A stretch of 64,000 nucleotides of DNA from Deltaproteobacteria bacterium (GCA_023489335.1 JAMDCP010000013.1:23187-87186); one strand, 5' to 3'. Counted from the stretch's first letter, positions 18,431-28,268 are shown. Numbers and translations are program-made. Notes: generated by a model not told the origin, from the sequence alone.

Positions 18431-18880
18431 TTAATCCTTTAATTTTTCCATAGAGGTAATCTTGGAAATCCTGTCTTCATGCCTTCCGCCCTCGTACTTA
18501 GACGACATAAATTTGTCGATATATCTTACCGCCTCTGTAGGCGTGGTTGTCCTGCCGCCCAAAGTTACGATATTGGCATTATTATGCTTCTTTGCAACCT
18601 CCGCCGTATATTCGTCATGAATCAGAGCCGCCCTGATTCCGTCTATTTTATTTGCGGCTATGTCCATCCCGATACCAGTTCCGCAAACGAGAATACCGAA
18701 AGAATTTTTATCGTCGCCCGCCTTTACTTTTTCTGCTACCTTAAGGGCATAATCGGGATAATCTACGCTCTTTAATGAATCCGTTCCCATATCAAGATAA
18801 TTTATGCCTTTCTCTTTAAGATAATTCTTTATAGACTCTTTTAATTCAAAACCGGCATGGTCAGACCCTAAGAATATCAT
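18431..18880 (-). CDS. rpiB: ribose 5-phosphate isomerase B
   Basis: A 149-residue RpiB/LacAB isomerase converting ribose 5-phosphate and ribulose 5-phosphate. Motifs: GSDHAGFELK at the N-terminus, CGTGIGMDIAANK with the catalytic Cys near residue 66, and HNNANIVTLGGR with the catalytic His region. Ribulose 5-phosphate is also the RibB substrate, consistent with its place upstream of the rib genes. Confidence 0.95.
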   Translation of the reverse strand: MIFLGSDHAGFELKESIKNYLKEKGINYLDMGTDSLKSVDYPDYALKVAEKVKAGDDKNSFGILVCGTGIGMDIAANKIDGIRAALIHDEYTAEVAKKHNNANIVTLGGRTTTPTEAVRYIDKFMSSKYEGGRHEDRISKITSMEKLKD

Positions 18881-18888
18881 TTATAATA

Positions 18889-20145
18889 TTATTCCTCCCA
18901 TTTTTTAAAAACTAATGTGGCATTTGTTCCGCCAAATCCAAAGGAATTTGATATCGCGTATCTTACATCGGCCTTTCGCATTACATTTGGAACATAATCC
19001 AAATCACACCCGTCATCCGGTTCATCTAAGTTTATCGTAGGAGGTATTATCCCCGTACTGACCGTTAATGCAGTGGCAACCGCTTCTATTCCGCCGGCCG
19101 CTCCAAGCGCATGTCCTATCATAGATTTGATGGAACTAATTTTTAATCCCTTAGTTTTATCCTTAAAAAGCTGCTTTACAGCCTTGGTCTCATTTAGATC
19201 GTTATAATAAGTGGATGTCCCGTGGGCGTTTATATAGTCAATATTATCGGGGGTTAACCCTGCATCCTCTATGGCATTTTTCATACTGTAGTATGCGCCT
19301 TCGGCGTTTGGGTCGGGGGTGGAAAGATGATAAGCATCCGAAGATACGCCGTATCCCACAATTTCTGCGATTATTTTTGCGCCCCTTTTTAATGCGCCGC
19401 TTAACTCCTCGAGAATAACGATACCTGCCCCCTCGCTAACGACAAATCCGTCCCTATTTTTATCGAAGGGCCTTGAAGCCTTTGCCGGCTCGTCGTTTCT
19501 TGTCGATAACGCCTTCATTGCGTTAAAACCGGAAATACAAAGCGGGGTGATCGTCGATTCTGCCCCGCCGGCTATCATCGCATCGGCATCCCCCCTCGCT
19601 ATTATTTTATATGCATCTCCAATGGAATTGGTGCCTGTCGAACAGGCGGAGACGGTACTGGCGTTGGGACCTTTAGCTCCGGTCATTATTGAAATCTGGC
19701 CCGGCGCCAGATTTATTAAAAGCATCGGAATAAAAAACGGCGAAATCTTTTTAGGCCCTCCTTCCAGAAGCAGGGTATGATACTTTTCTATGGTCATGAG
19801 CCCGCCGATGCCGGCGCCAATCCATACGCCGACCCTGTGAGCATTTTCCTTCGTAATCTCAAGTCCCGACATATCAATGGCCATTTTAGAACAGGCATAA
19901 GCGTAATGAATAAATTGGTCCATTTTTTTAACTTCTTTTTTGTCGATAAATTTCTCGGGATCAAAACCTTTTACCTCGCCGGCTATCTTAGTCGCATAGG
20001 CTTCCGTATCAAAGCGGGTAATTAAACCGATGCCGCTTTCCCCTTTTATCATCCTATTCCAGGACGATTCAAGATCGTTGCCAAGCGCGGTGACCATAGA
20101 AAGCCCCGTAATAACGACTCTTCTATCGCAATTAACTGTTCTCAT
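18889..20145 (-). CDS. fabF: beta-ketoacyl-ACP synthase II
   Basis: A 418-residue condensing enzyme for chain elongation in type II fatty-acid synthesis. The Cys-His-His triad is visible in VSACSTGTNSIG (near residue 167), NAHGTSTYYND (near 308) and MIGHALGAAGG (near 345). It directly follows acpP, the standard order, and ends nine bases before rpiB. Confidence 0.97.
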   Translation of the reverse strand: MRTVNCDRRVVITGLSMVTALGNDLESSWNRMIKGESGIGLITRFDTEAYATKIAGEVKGFDPEKFIDKKEVKKMDQFIHYAYACSKMAIDMSGLEITKENAHRVGVWIGAGIGGLMTIEKYHTLLLEGGPKKISPFFIPMLLINLAPGQISIMTGAKGPNASTVSACSTGTNSIGDAYKIIARGDADAMIAGGAESTITPLCISGFNAMKALSTRNDEPAKASRPFDKNRDGFVVSEGAGIVILEELSGALKRGAKIIAEIVGYGVSSDAYHLSTPDPNAEGAYYSMKNAIEDAGLTPDNIDYINAHGTSTYYNDLNETKAVKQLFKDKTKGLKISSIKSMIGHALGAAGGIEAVATALTVSTGIIPPTINLDEPDDGCDLDYVPNVMRKADVRYAISNSFGFGGTNATLVFKKWEE

Positions 20146-20198
20146 AATAAATCCGTTATAAATCTTTATTTTGATGGTTTCAATAATAAAGATGCAAG

Positions 20199-20432
20199 TT
20201 ATTTTGTATGCTCGTCGATATATGAAACTGCATCCTGAACCGTTTTAATCTTTTCGGCATCTTCATCGGATATCTCTATTCCAAACTCCTCTTCAAAAGC
20301 CATAACCAATTCTACGGTATCCAAAGAATCCGCGCCAAGATCTTCGACAAATGAAGCCTCATTCGTAACCTCGTCGGGAGTAACCCCGAGCTGCTCGACG
20401 ATTATTTCTTTAACCCTTTTTTCTACTGACAT
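20199..20432 (-). CDS. acpP: acyl carrier protein
   Basis: A 77-residue acidic ACP. Ser36 in the [10 protein letters not shown] motif receives the 4'-phosphopantetheine arm. It carries acyl chains between the Fab enzymes encoded on both sides. A strong AGGAGGGGGTG site precedes the ATG, consistent with high expression. Confidence 0.98.
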   Translation of the reverse strand: MSVEKRVKEIIVEQLGVTPDEVTNEASFVEDLGADSLDTVELVMAFEEEFGIEISDEDAEKIKTVQDAVSYIDEHTK

Positions 20433-20510
20433 TTACTTTTTCACCCCCTCCTTGTTAATTAATTCAAATTCATAAAATTTCATAAAATTAATTAATATTT
20501 TATTATTACA

Positions 20511-21266
20511 TTACTGCATAAACATTCCGCCGTTTACATTAATAACGGCGCCCGTGATATAATTCGATAAAATAGACGATAAAAAAAGCACCGCATTCGA
20601 AACATCGGCGGGGTCGCCGATGCGGCTTAACGGGATTGCCTTTTTTATCCCGTCTTTTATATCCTCCGGCAATTTGTCGGTCATGGACGACTTTATAAAA
20701 CCGGGAGCGACGGCATTTGCAAGTATGCCCCTGGCGGCATATTCCTTAGCAATAGATTTGGTAAAGGCAATAATTCCTGCCTTGGCCGCCGCGTAATTTG
20801 CCTGACCCGCGTTGCCGGTTTCGCCGATTACGGATGTTATATTAATCACCCTGCCGCTTTTAGCTTTTACCATATATTTCAGCACATTTTTCGTAACATA
20901 AAATAGCCCGTTTAAATTGACATCCAGCACATCAAGCCAGTCCTCGTCGCTCATTCTTATAAGCAGCGAATCTTTAACGATGCCGGCATTATTGACAAGA
21001 ATGTCGATTTTTGACTCCTTTGCTTCGATTTTCCGTATAATATCCGTTACCTCTTGAGAATTTTTTATATCGAGCTCGTAAAAGTCGAATTTATCCGAAA
21101 TTTCTTTAAGTTCATTCCGAATATCCAAAAACTTGTTATAAGTCTTGCCAAGAATTATAACCCTTGCCCCTGCCGAAAGTTGAGTTTTAACAATGGATAA
21201 CCCAATTCCTGCATATCCGCCCGTAACAATTGTTACCTTGCCGCTTAAATCGATGCAATAAGACAT
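20511..21266 (-). CDS. fabG: 3-oxoacyl-ACP reductase
   Basis: A 251-residue short-chain dehydrogenase reducing 3-oxoacyl-ACP with NADPH. The cofactor motif is TGGYAGIG (residues 15-22), a slight variant of TGxxxGIG. The catalytic Ser-Tyr-Lys set is in NITSVIGETG and NYAAAKAG (Tyr and Lys four apart). NNAGIV and a C-terminal INVNGGMFM segment are also present. It lies between fabD and acpP. Confidence 0.95.
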   Translation of the reverse strand: MSYCIDLSGKVTIVTGGYAGIGLSIVKTQLSAGARVIILGKTYNKFLDIRNELKEISDKFDFYELDIKNSQEVTDIIRKIEAKESKIDILVNNAGIVKDSLLIRMSDEDWLDVLDVNLNGLFYVTKNVLKYMVKAKSGRVINITSVIGETGNAGQANYAAAKAGIIAFTKSIAKEYAARGILANAVAPGFIKSSMTDKLPEDIKDGIKKAIPLSRIGDPADVSNAVLFLSSILSNYITGAVINVNGGMFMQ

Positions 21267-21302
21267 AATTATAATTAATTTATATAAAATATATAAAAAG
21301 TG

Positions 21303-21390
21303 TCCGATTTATTTTTTAATTCCCCTTTTTTAAAAGGGGTGGCGGTCCGCCTTTAGGCGGACTGACGGGGTATTTATAAGATAAATCGGA
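21303..21390. repeat. 88-bp nested inverted-repeat element (MITE/REP-like)
   Basis: A perfect 10-base terminal inverted repeat (TCCGATTTAT / ATAAATCGGA) encloses two further perfect hairpins: CCCCTTTT-TT-AAAAGGGG and GTCCGCC-TTTA-GGCGGAC. It fills most of the gap between fabD and fabG inside the fatty-acid operon. The architecture suggests a short non-autonomous mobile repeat or a processing hairpin. Confidence 0.6.
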
Positions 21391-21403
21391 TACCTTGTTA
21401 TTA

Positions 21404-22369
21404 TCATATAGGTAAAAATTTTTCCAATTCTTTTAATGTTGAAACGGAATTAATAGATAAAGAATCTGCTTCTTTATCTATTCTTTTTATTAAAGAACTT
21501 AAAACATTCGAAGGTCCAATTTCAATAAAGGTGGAAACATTAAATATTTTCTTCATATTCAAAACGGACTCGATCCATCTTACGGGAGAGGTTATCTGTT
21601 CCAAAAGGAGTTTAACGGCGTCATTTTTTTTAGAATAATTTAAAGAGGTGGCATTTGAAAATATTTCGCAATGGGCATCGGAAAACCAGTCTTCTTTAAA
21701 ATAGGCTGACAAATTACTCCTGGCCTCTTCCATAAACGGGGTATGAAATGGGGCGCTGACTGGCAAAACGACGGTTTTTTTGGCTCCCCGTTCCTTAAGG
21801 ATAGCGCACGCTTCATCAACAGACGGGGCCTCCCCCGATATAACGGTTTGAACAGGCGAATTAAAATTCGCTATAAATACCCTGCCCTTATTATCCGAAC
21901 CGTTTATCTTATTAATTACGGATTTTATAATATCCTCGTCAAGCCCGATTATTGCCGCCATCTTGCCGAACCCGACGGGACATGCGTTTTGCATAAAAAC
22001 CCCTCTTTTTTTTGTGATTAAAAGGGCGTGCAAAAAATCTAAAGAACCCGCAAAAACATTAGCGCTATACTCGCCGAGGCTATGGCCGGAAACGCAAACC
22101 GGATTAAGTCCTGTTTCTTTTTGCATTGCTTTAAGTATGGCTATACTCACGGTTAAAATGGCGGGCTGGGTATTTTCGGTTAAATTAAGCAGCCCTTCAT
22201 CATTCCCAAAAATTAGCTTTTTCATATCCATGCCTAACGCATCCGAAGACTCTTCCAAGACAAGCCTTGCTTCGTTAAAATTTTCAAAAATATCCTTTCC
22301 CATGCCTATATGCTGTGACCCCTGCCCGGGAAAGACAAACGCAATATTTGAATTTATTCTTTTTTCCAT
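21404..22369 (-). CDS. fabD: malonyl-CoA:ACP transacylase
   Basis: A 321-residue acyltransferase that loads malonate on ACP. Motifs: FVFPGQGSQHIGMG at the N-terminus, the nucleophile motif GHSLGEYSANV (near residue 95) and the catalytic His in APFHTPFM (near 208). The start ATG immediately follows the fabK stop codon, implying translational coupling. Confidence 0.96.
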   Translation of the reverse strand: MEKRINSNIAFVFPGQGSQHIGMGKDIFENFNEARLVLEESSDALGMDMKKLIFGNDEGLLNLTENTQPAILTVSIAILKAMQKETGLNPVCVSGHSLGEYSANVFAGSLDFLHALLITKKRGVFMQNACPVGFGKMAAIIGLDEDIIKSVINKINGSDNKGRVFIANFNSPVQTVISGEAPSVDEACAILKERGAKKTVVLPVSAPFHTPFMEEARSNLSAYFKEDWFSDAHCEIFSNATSLNYSKKNDAVKLLLEQITSPVRWIESVLNMKKIFNVSTFIEIGPSNVLSSLIKRIDKEADSLSINSVSTLKELEKFLPI

Positions 22370-23317
22370 TTAACCTTTTATAAATTTGGACATATTATTG
22401 ATAAAATCTTCGGCCTGGGAAACTATTTCTTCTATAACCTCTTTTACGGTTTTTTCCTCTTTTATCAGTCCCGCAATCTGGCCGCTCATTAAAGAACCCA
22501 TTTCAATATCCCCGTCAACCGACGCGGCTTTTAATCTTCCCGTACCGAGTTTTTCGTATTCGATGGCCGGCGAACATTTTTCTTCCAGTTCGAGAAACAT
22601 TTTCGCAAGCCTGTTTTTTAACACCCTGACGGGATGCCCCGTCGGCCTTCCGGTAACGACGGTATCCCTATCGGATGCCTTTATTACCATATCCTTCCAG
22701 TTTTGATGCACATGGCACTCTTTGGTCGCAAGAAATCTCGTTCCCATTTGAATACCGCTTGCGCCTAAACATAAAGCGGCGACGAACCCTCTGTAATCCG
22801 CAATGCCGCCCGCAGCTATAACAGGAATATTAACGCTGTCGACTACCTGCGGAACAATTACCATAGTGGTTAGCTCCCCGATATGTCCTCCCGATTCAGT
22901 GCCTTCGGCGATTAAGGCATCCGCTCCCGCCTTTTCCATTCTTTTGCCTAAAGCCGTCGATGGAATAACGGGGATTACTTTTATGCCTGCATCGTGAAAT
23001 TTTTTTATATATGGTCCCGCATTGCCGGCACCCGTCGTAACAACTGGAACACCTTCACTGATAACGGCATCGACTAATTCATCGATATAAGTCAAATATA
23101 GTATAAGATTTACGCCGAAAGGCTTATCGGTATTTTCCTTGGCTTTTCTTATTTCCTTAACAAGAAGATCCGGGGGCATCTGCCCTGCCCCTATTATACC
23201 CAAACCTCCGGCATTTGAAACGGCGCTTGCAAGAGCATAATTCGATGCCCATGCCATTCCGCCCTGAAAAATCGGATATTTTATCCCAATTTTATCACAT
23301 ATGGGAGATTTTATCAT
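22370..23317 (-). CDS. fabK: enoyl-ACP reductase II (FabK-type flavoprotein)
   Basis: A 315-residue FMN-dependent TIM-barrel protein of the FabK/nitronate monooxygenase family. Motifs: FQGGMAWASNYALASAVSNA at the N-terminus, the TESGGHIGE loop and IPVIAAGGIADYRGFVAALC followed by GASGIQMGTRFLAT. Its position between fabH and fabD and the absence of a fabI in the operon favour enoyl-ACP reductase over nitronate monooxygenase. Confidence 0.88.
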   Translation of the reverse strand: MIKSPICDKIGIKYPIFQGGMAWASNYALASAVSNAGGLGIIGAGQMPPDLLVKEIRKAKENTDKPFGVNLILYLTYIDELVDAVISEGVPVVTTGAGNAGPYIKKFHDAGIKVIPVIPSTALGKRMEKAGADALIAEGTESGGHIGELTTMVIVPQVVDSVNIPVIAAGGIADYRGFVAALCLGASGIQMGTRFLATKECHVHQNWKDMVIKASDRDTVVTGRPTGHPVRVLKNRLAKMFLELEEKCSPAIEYEKLGTGRLKAASVDGDIEMGSLMSGQIAGLIKEEKTVKEVIEEIVSQAEDFINNMSKFIKG

Positions 23318-23333
23318 TTTATTTTTCCCCGCC

Positions 23334-24317
23334 TCACCATCGTATCACCGACGATGCCCATGCGAGTCCGGCGCCGATAGCATCGATTAATACCAAATCC
23401 CCTTCTTTTATGCGGCCCGAAACGCACGCCTCGTCTAACGCAATAGGGATTGAACCGCTTGAAGTATTTCCATACCTTTCAACATTCACAAAAACTTTTT
23501 CCATTGGAAAACACAACTTCTTTGCGGTGGCTTCTATTATCCTGATATTTGCCTGATGAGGAACAAATAAATCGATATCTTCCGGCTTAAGGCCGTTAAA
23601 CTTAATAGCCTCTTCCGCAACATCTTTAAGATATTTTACCGCATATTTAAAAAGCTCGGAACCCTTCATTTTTATATAATGGTCAAGATTATTTACCGTC
23701 TGGGCGGTTGCCGGCATTAAAGAGCCTCCCGCGGGAAGTTTAAGTATATTGTCATGTCCTCCCTCCGAATGTATATGGGTCGATAAGATACCCCTCGTAT
23801 TTTCGGTGTTTGCGGATAACACCGCCGCCCCCCCGCCGTCGCCGAATAATACGCAGGTTGACCTATCGGTATAATCGGTAATTCTTGAAAGTAAATCGGC
23901 GCCGATAACTAATACATTTTTATATCTGCCCGATTTAATAAAGCTATCGGCGATAGATAAAGAATAAATAAAGCCGCTGCACCCTGCACTTACATCAAAA
24001 GCAGCCGCATTTTTTAGCCCTAATGTTTCTTGAACGATGCAGGCGGTTGACGGAAATATCATATCCGGCGTAATTGTCCCGACTATGATAAGTTCTATGT
24101 CTAACGGGCTCACCCCCGAGCGCTTAATTGCCTGCCTTGCGGCATTGGCGGCTATACCGGATGTCGTTAAACCGGCTTCGGCAATCCGCCTTTCCTTGAT
24201 GCCTGTCCTTGAGGTAATCCACTCGTCCGATGTATCGACAATCCTGCAAAGTTCTTCATTAGTAAGCACCTTTTCCGGAACATACGAACCGATTCCTGTA
24301 ATCTGTGAATATATCAA
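23334..24317 (-). CDS. fabH: beta-ketoacyl-ACP synthase III
   Basis: A 327-residue initiating condensing enzyme that joins acetyl-CoA (or another starter) and malonyl-ACP. The Cys-His-Asn triad appears in DVSAGCSGFIYSL (near residue 112), FVPHQANIRII (near 253) and ERYGNTSSGSIP (near 283). The DEWITSRTGIKERR N-terminal signature is present. It lies between plsX and fabK. Confidence 0.97.
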   Translation of the reverse strand: MIYSQITGIGSYVPEKVLTNEELCRIVDTSDEWITSRTGIKERRIAEAGLTTSGIAANAARQAIKRSGVSPLDIELIIVGTITPDMIFPSTACIVQETLGLKNAAAFDVSAGCSGFIYSLSIADSFIKSGRYKNVLVIGADLLSRITDYTDRSTCVLFGDGGGAAVLSANTENTRGILSTHIHSEGGHDNILKLPAGGSLMPATAQTVNNLDHYIKMKGSELFKYAVKYLKDVAEEAIKFNGLKPEDIDLFVPHQANIRIIEATAKKLCFPMEKVFVNVERYGNTSSGSIPIALDEACVSGRIKEGDLVLIDAIGAGLAWASSVIRW

Positions 24318-24352
24318 TTTTTTAAACCTTTGTTATTAAAATTTATATTTTA

Positions 24353-25369
24353 TTAGGATAAATAACCGCTTTCGGCATTGGCTTCTATTTTATGGCTGAT
24401 ATTTAAGGTTATCCCTTTTTCGACAAAGTGCTTGGCAACGAAAACGGCGCTTGCGATTGCTTTTGCGCCGGCGCCGCCATGAGCAATAAATGCCGCTCCG
24501 TTAACCCCGAGAAGCGGCGCTCCGCCGTACTCATTGTGGTCAACGAGTTTTTTAAAATTTTTTAATGATTTTCTGGCAAGAAAAAACCCAAATTTAGCCA
24601 TAAAACTTTTGTCCACTTCGTCTCTTAAAAGATTAAATATTGTTTCAGCCAATGTCTCGGATGCTTTTAAAATAACATTGCCCGTAAATCCGTCGCAAAC
24701 AACTACATCGACTTTTCCGTTAAATATCTCCCTGCCTTCGACATAGCCGTAAAAATTTAAATCGGTGTTTTTTATAATCTTATAAGCCTCCCTTGTAAGA
24801 TCGTTACCCTTGGATTCCTCTTCCCCGTTACTTAACAGGCCTATCTTCGGATTTTTTATGTCCTTCATGAAAGCGGCGTATTCGGCGCCCATTATTGCAA
24901 ATTGAGCAAGATGGTGAGGTTTAACATCAACATTCGCTCCCGCATCTATCAAAACTGTATAACCGCCGATCGCCGGCATAATCGTAGCTATTGCAGGCCT
25001 GTCTATACCTTTAATGCGCTTAAAAACAAACATAGCGATAGCTAAAGATGCCCCGCTATTACCCGCGCTGATAACGGCATCCGCCTCTTTATTCTTTACA
25101 AGTTCATAAGCAACGCGCAAAGAAGAGTTTTTTTTATTCCTTACGATAGAAGACGGAGAATCCTTCATTGTAATCCGCTCGGGAGCATGCTTTATCTTAA
25201 CCCTGGACGGCATATGTCCGTTTTTTTTAAAAGCGCTCTCTAATACGGCTTCATCACCGGTGAGTATTATCTCTAACCCCTCATCCGACTCTACGGCGGC
25301 TATTGCCCCTAAAACCTCGGGTTCCGGCGCCTTATCCGAACCAAAGCCGTCAAGAGCTATTCTAATCAT
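24353..25369 (-). CDS. plsX: phosphate acyltransferase PlsX
   Basis: A 338-residue enzyme making acyl-phosphate from acyl-ACP for phospholipid synthesis. Motifs: ALDGFGSDKAPE at the N-terminus (the usual DAMGGD region is altered to DGFGSD), VISAGNSGASLA near residue 99, LIDAGANVD, and ICDGFTGNV-like VVCDGFTGNVILK near 225. It sits between rpmF and fabH as in most bacteria. Confidence 0.94.
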   Translation of the reverse strand: MIRIALDGFGSDKAPEPEVLGAIAAVESDEGLEIILTGDEAVLESAFKKNGHMPSRVKIKHAPERITMKDSPSSIVRNKKNSSLRVAYELVKNKEADAVISAGNSGASLAIAMFVFKRIKGIDRPAIATIMPAIGGYTVLIDAGANVDVKPHHLAQFAIMGAEYAAFMKDIKNPKIGLLSNGEEESKGNDLTREAYKIIKNTDLNFYGYVEGREIFNGKVDVVVCDGFTGNVILKASETLAETIFNLLRDEVDKSFMAKFGFFLARKSLKNFKKLVDHNEYGGAPLLGVNGAAFIAHGGAGAKAIASAVFVAKHFVEKGITLNISHKIEANAESGYLS

Positions 25370-25434
25370 TTATAATTTCCCCATTTGTAGGCAAAATTTT
25401 AACGCCCGTTAACTCTTTTATATAATTTATGTAA

Positions 25435-25623
25435 TCAGGCTTTTGGTTCGGCTGCCGCAATTATAACCCTTCCCCTGTAGGTTTTGCAATTAGCGCACAT
25501 TCTATGCGGAAGCATGGGTTCCCCGCAATTCGGGCACTTTGAATAATTAGTTGCCTCAAGGCTGTCATGAGTTCTCCTTTTATCCCTCCTGCATTTTGAG
25601 TGTCTTTTCTTTGGATTTGCCAT
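25435..25623 (-). CDS. rpmF: ribosomal protein L32
   Basis: A 62-residue basic protein of the large subunit. It has the N-terminal MANPKKRHSKCRRDKRR segment and a four-cysteine zinc ribbon (CPNCGEP and MCANCKTYRGR). AAGGAG precedes the ATG by six bases. It is the first gene of the fab/rib superoperon. Confidence 0.97.
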   Translation of the reverse strand: MANPKKRHSKCRRDKRRTHDSLEATNYSKCPNCGEPMLPHRMCANCKTYRGRVIIAAAEPKA

Positions 25624-25677
25624 ATAAATCTCCTTTTATTAATCTAAAGTTAAAGCAATTTTTTTAAAACATATGCT

Positions 25678-25706
25678 ATATTATTAATAAAAAATTAAAA
25701 TGTCAA
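25678..25706 (-). promoter_or_regulatory. sigma-70 promoter of the rpmF-plsX-fab operon
   Basis: On the minus strand a perfect TTGACA (25706-25701) and a TAATAT (25683-25678) are separated by exactly 17 bases. It begins just downstream of the valS stop codon and gives an untranslated leader of about 48 bases ahead of rpmF. It is one of the best promoter matches in the window. Confidence 0.75.
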
Positions 25707-25709
25707 TGT

Positions 25710-28223
25710 TCATTTTTCTACTATCTTTATAAACAGGTTGTCATCCGCGGTTTTAAAATCCGCTTCATCGGAAAATATCATTCTTTTCGCCCTCACCGCA
25801 GATTTTATATCGTTATTCACGCTATTTAAGATGCTTACATAATCGTTATTCAACGTTTTAACCAAAAGTTTGTCAATCTTATGATTTTGATGAAGATTTA
25901 AACTTGTTCTTAATTTTCTTGAAGCCTCGAGAATATTTAATAAAATTTTAACGATTTTTACGGAAGATTCGTCAACGAGTTCTTTTCTATAGTCAGGCCA
26001 ACTTGACAAATGAATACTGCCGGCTGTTTCAAAATTTTTATAAAACGACTGGTATAATTCTTCCGTAATAAACGGAAAAAATGGAGCAAATACTTTTATC
26101 ATATTTAATGAAACAAAATACATAACATTTAAAGCCTTATCTTTTCTGTCAAAATTTTCTTCTTCCTCATCCCAAAAGACATTTTTTATAATCTCGAGAT
26201 AATTATCGCAATATACATTATAAAAGAAATCGACCATTGCCTTTAAACTTGAGGAGTATTCGTAGGATTCCATATGGTTGCCGCAGAGCTTTAAAGTGTT
26301 TTCGAATTCCGTGATAACCCATTTATCGATTTCGCCCAATTCAAGCTCCGATATGTCTTTCTCATACGGATTAAATCCTTCGCCGACATTTGTGATTAAA
26401 AATCTTGCCGCATTCCATAATTTAATTAAAAGCCTTCTGCCGTTTGCGGCATCTTCTTCGCTAAACCTTAAATCCTGTCCCAGATTGGCCCTGGAAGCCC
26501 AGTACCTTAAGGCATCTGCGGAATATTTATTTATTATTTCCCCGGGTTCCACGAAATTGCCTAAGCTTTTAGACATCTTTTTGCCGTTTTTATCAAGTCC
26601 CCAGCCGCTTATCATAACATTTTTAAACGGGATATTATCCGTATGATAAATAGATTTTACGACGGTATAAAATAACCATGTTCGAATAATTTCCTGAGCC
26701 TGCGGACGTAAACTCATCGGGTAAATCCTATTTAAAAGTTTTTTTTTATCGGCGGCATGGGAATCATATGCCCATAAGGCGTTAATCAGAGGGGTCATCG
26801 ACGATGTCATCCATGTGTCCATAACATCCGTTTCGGGTTTAAATTCTTTTCCCCCGCATTTAGGGCAGGACGCCGCATTAGGATTCGCTACGGCTGGGTC
26901 GATAGGCAGTTCATCCTCTTTTGCAAGGATTACTTCGCCGCAATTTGCGCAATACCAGACGGGAAAAGGCACGCCGTAAAATCTTTGCCTCGATATATTC
27001 CAGTCCCATTTTAAATTATTAACCCATTCGTCATATCTCGGTTTCATAAAATCCGGGCGCCACTTTATACCGTCTGCGGCCTTTAAAAATTTATCTTTAT
27101 TATCTAAAATTTTTATAAACCATTGAAGCTCGCGGATAAATTCGACGGGAGTTTCGCACCTGTCATGAACGCCGACATTATGTAAAAGCGGTTTTTCCCC
27201 TTTTATAAGCGATAATTTCTTTAGGTCGTCTACTATTGCCCTTTTTGCATCCTTTACGGTTAATCCGCTATAAGCTCCCGATGCCTCATTTAATCTTCCC
27301 GCTTTATCGATAATTATAGCCGTGTCAAGTTTATGCTCTTTCCACTTTCTAACATCTTCGACATCGCCCCAGGTGCAAACCATCATCAAACCGGTTCCAT
27401 AATTTATATCGACGGTTTCATCATATTTAACGGGAACATCCTTATTATATAACGGGGTTTTAACGCTTTGCCCGTTTAAAAACCTGTATCTGCCGTCAAG
27501 AGGGTTGGCATAAATTGCAACGCATGCTCCCAACAATTCGGGGCGGGTCGTGGATATTATAAGGCCCTGGCCGGACGACGATTTAAATTCTATGTCGTAC
27601 AAAACACCATTTAATTCTTCTATTATAATATCCGCCTGCGCAAGCGAGGTCCTGCATTGGGGGCACCATAAAATCGGCTCGTTCCTTCTTTCTATCAGCT
27701 TCTTATTATAAAGATCGATAAACGATTTTTGGGATGTTTTCCTGCATCTTTCATCTATCGTAGAGTATGACAACCGGTAATCGACGCTTATTCCTGCGGA
27801 TTTCCATAAGGCTTTATATGTCCCTATGCCGAGCTTCGTCTCTTTTAGGCATAGGTCTATAAACTCTTCCCTTGTTATCTTTGACTTGTTTATTTTATAC
27901 TTTTTTTCGACATATCGCTCCGTAGGAAGACCGTTATCGTCGAAACCCATCGGATAAAACACATTAAACCCTTTCATTCTTTTGTACCTGACGATAAACT
28001 CAGCCTGGGAATAGCTCATTACATGCCCGACATGGAGATGGGAGGATGAAACATAAGGCGGAGGCGTATCGACCGAAAAAATTTCCTTTTCGCCGTTATC
28101 GAAATCGAAACTATATGTATTATTATCTTCCCAATACTGCGCTATCTTTTTTTCAACCGCAAGGTAGTCGTAATTTTTAGGAAAATCCTTAAAATTATTA
28201 AAATTTTCTTCAGATTTTTGCAT
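25710..28223 (-). CDS. valS: valyl-tRNA synthetase, archaeal-type
   Basis: An 837-residue class I synthetase charging tRNA-Val. The HIGH motif is HVGH within PPPYVSSSHLHVGHVMS; the KMSKS motif is KMSKSLGN. Zinc-type cysteine pairs occur in WCPQC and in YCANCGE with CPKCGGKEF. The segment DVMDTWMTSSMTPL, where typical bacterial enzymes have DVLDTWFSS, and the lack of the long C-terminal coiled coil point to the archaeal/rickettsial type. No Shine-Dalgarno site precedes the ATG; a promoter lies directly upstream. Confidence 0.93.
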   Translation of the reverse strand: MQKSEENFNNFKDFPKNYDYLAVEKKIAQYWEDNNTYSFDFDNGEKEIFSVDTPPPYVSSSHLHVGHVMSYSQAEFIVRYKRMKGFNVFYPMGFDDNGLPTERYVEKKYKINKSKITREEFIDLCLKETKLGIGTYKALWKSAGISVDYRLSYSTIDERCRKTSQKSFIDLYNKKLIERRNEPILWCPQCRTSLAQADIIIEELNGVLYDIEFKSSSGQGLIISTTRPELLGACVAIYANPLDGRYRFLNGQSVKTPLYNKDVPVKYDETVDINYGTGLMMVCTWGDVEDVRKWKEHKLDTAIIIDKAGRLNEASGAYSGLTVKDAKRAIVDDLKKLSLIKGEKPLLHNVGVHDRCETPVEFIRELQWFIKILDNKDKFLKAADGIKWRPDFMKPRYDEWVNNLKWDWNISRQRFYGVPFPVWYCANCGEVILAKEDELPIDPAVANPNAASCPKCGGKEFKPETDVMDTWMTSSMTPLINALWAYDSHAADKKKLLNRIYPMSLRPQAQEIIRTWLFYTVVKSIYHTDNIPFKNVMISGWGLDKNGKKMSKSLGNFVEPGEIINKYSADALRYWASRANLGQDLRFSEEDAANGRRLLIKLWNAARFLITNVGEGFNPYEKDISELELGEIDKWVITEFENTLKLCGNHMESYEYSSSLKAMVDFFYNVYCDNYLEIIKNVFWDEEEENFDRKDKALNVMYFVSLNMIKVFAPFFPFITEELYQSFYKNFETAGSIHLSSWPDYRKELVDESSVKIVKILLNILEASRKLRTSLNLHQNHKIDKLLVKTLNNDYVSILNSVNNDIKSAVRAKRMIFSDEADFKTADDNLFIKIVEK

Positions 28224-28232
28224 AGATTACTA

Positions 28233-28261
28233 AGTTTAGCAACTTTTTTTGTAAAAATCAA
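28233..28261 (-). promoter_or_regulatory. predicted promoter of valS
   Basis: TTGATT (28261-28256), a 17-base spacer, then TAAACT (28238-28233) preceded by TGC. The -10 box ends nine bases before the valS ATG and no ribosome binding site is present, so the transcript would have almost no leader. Confidence 0.55.
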
Positions 28262-28268
28262 TTATAAT

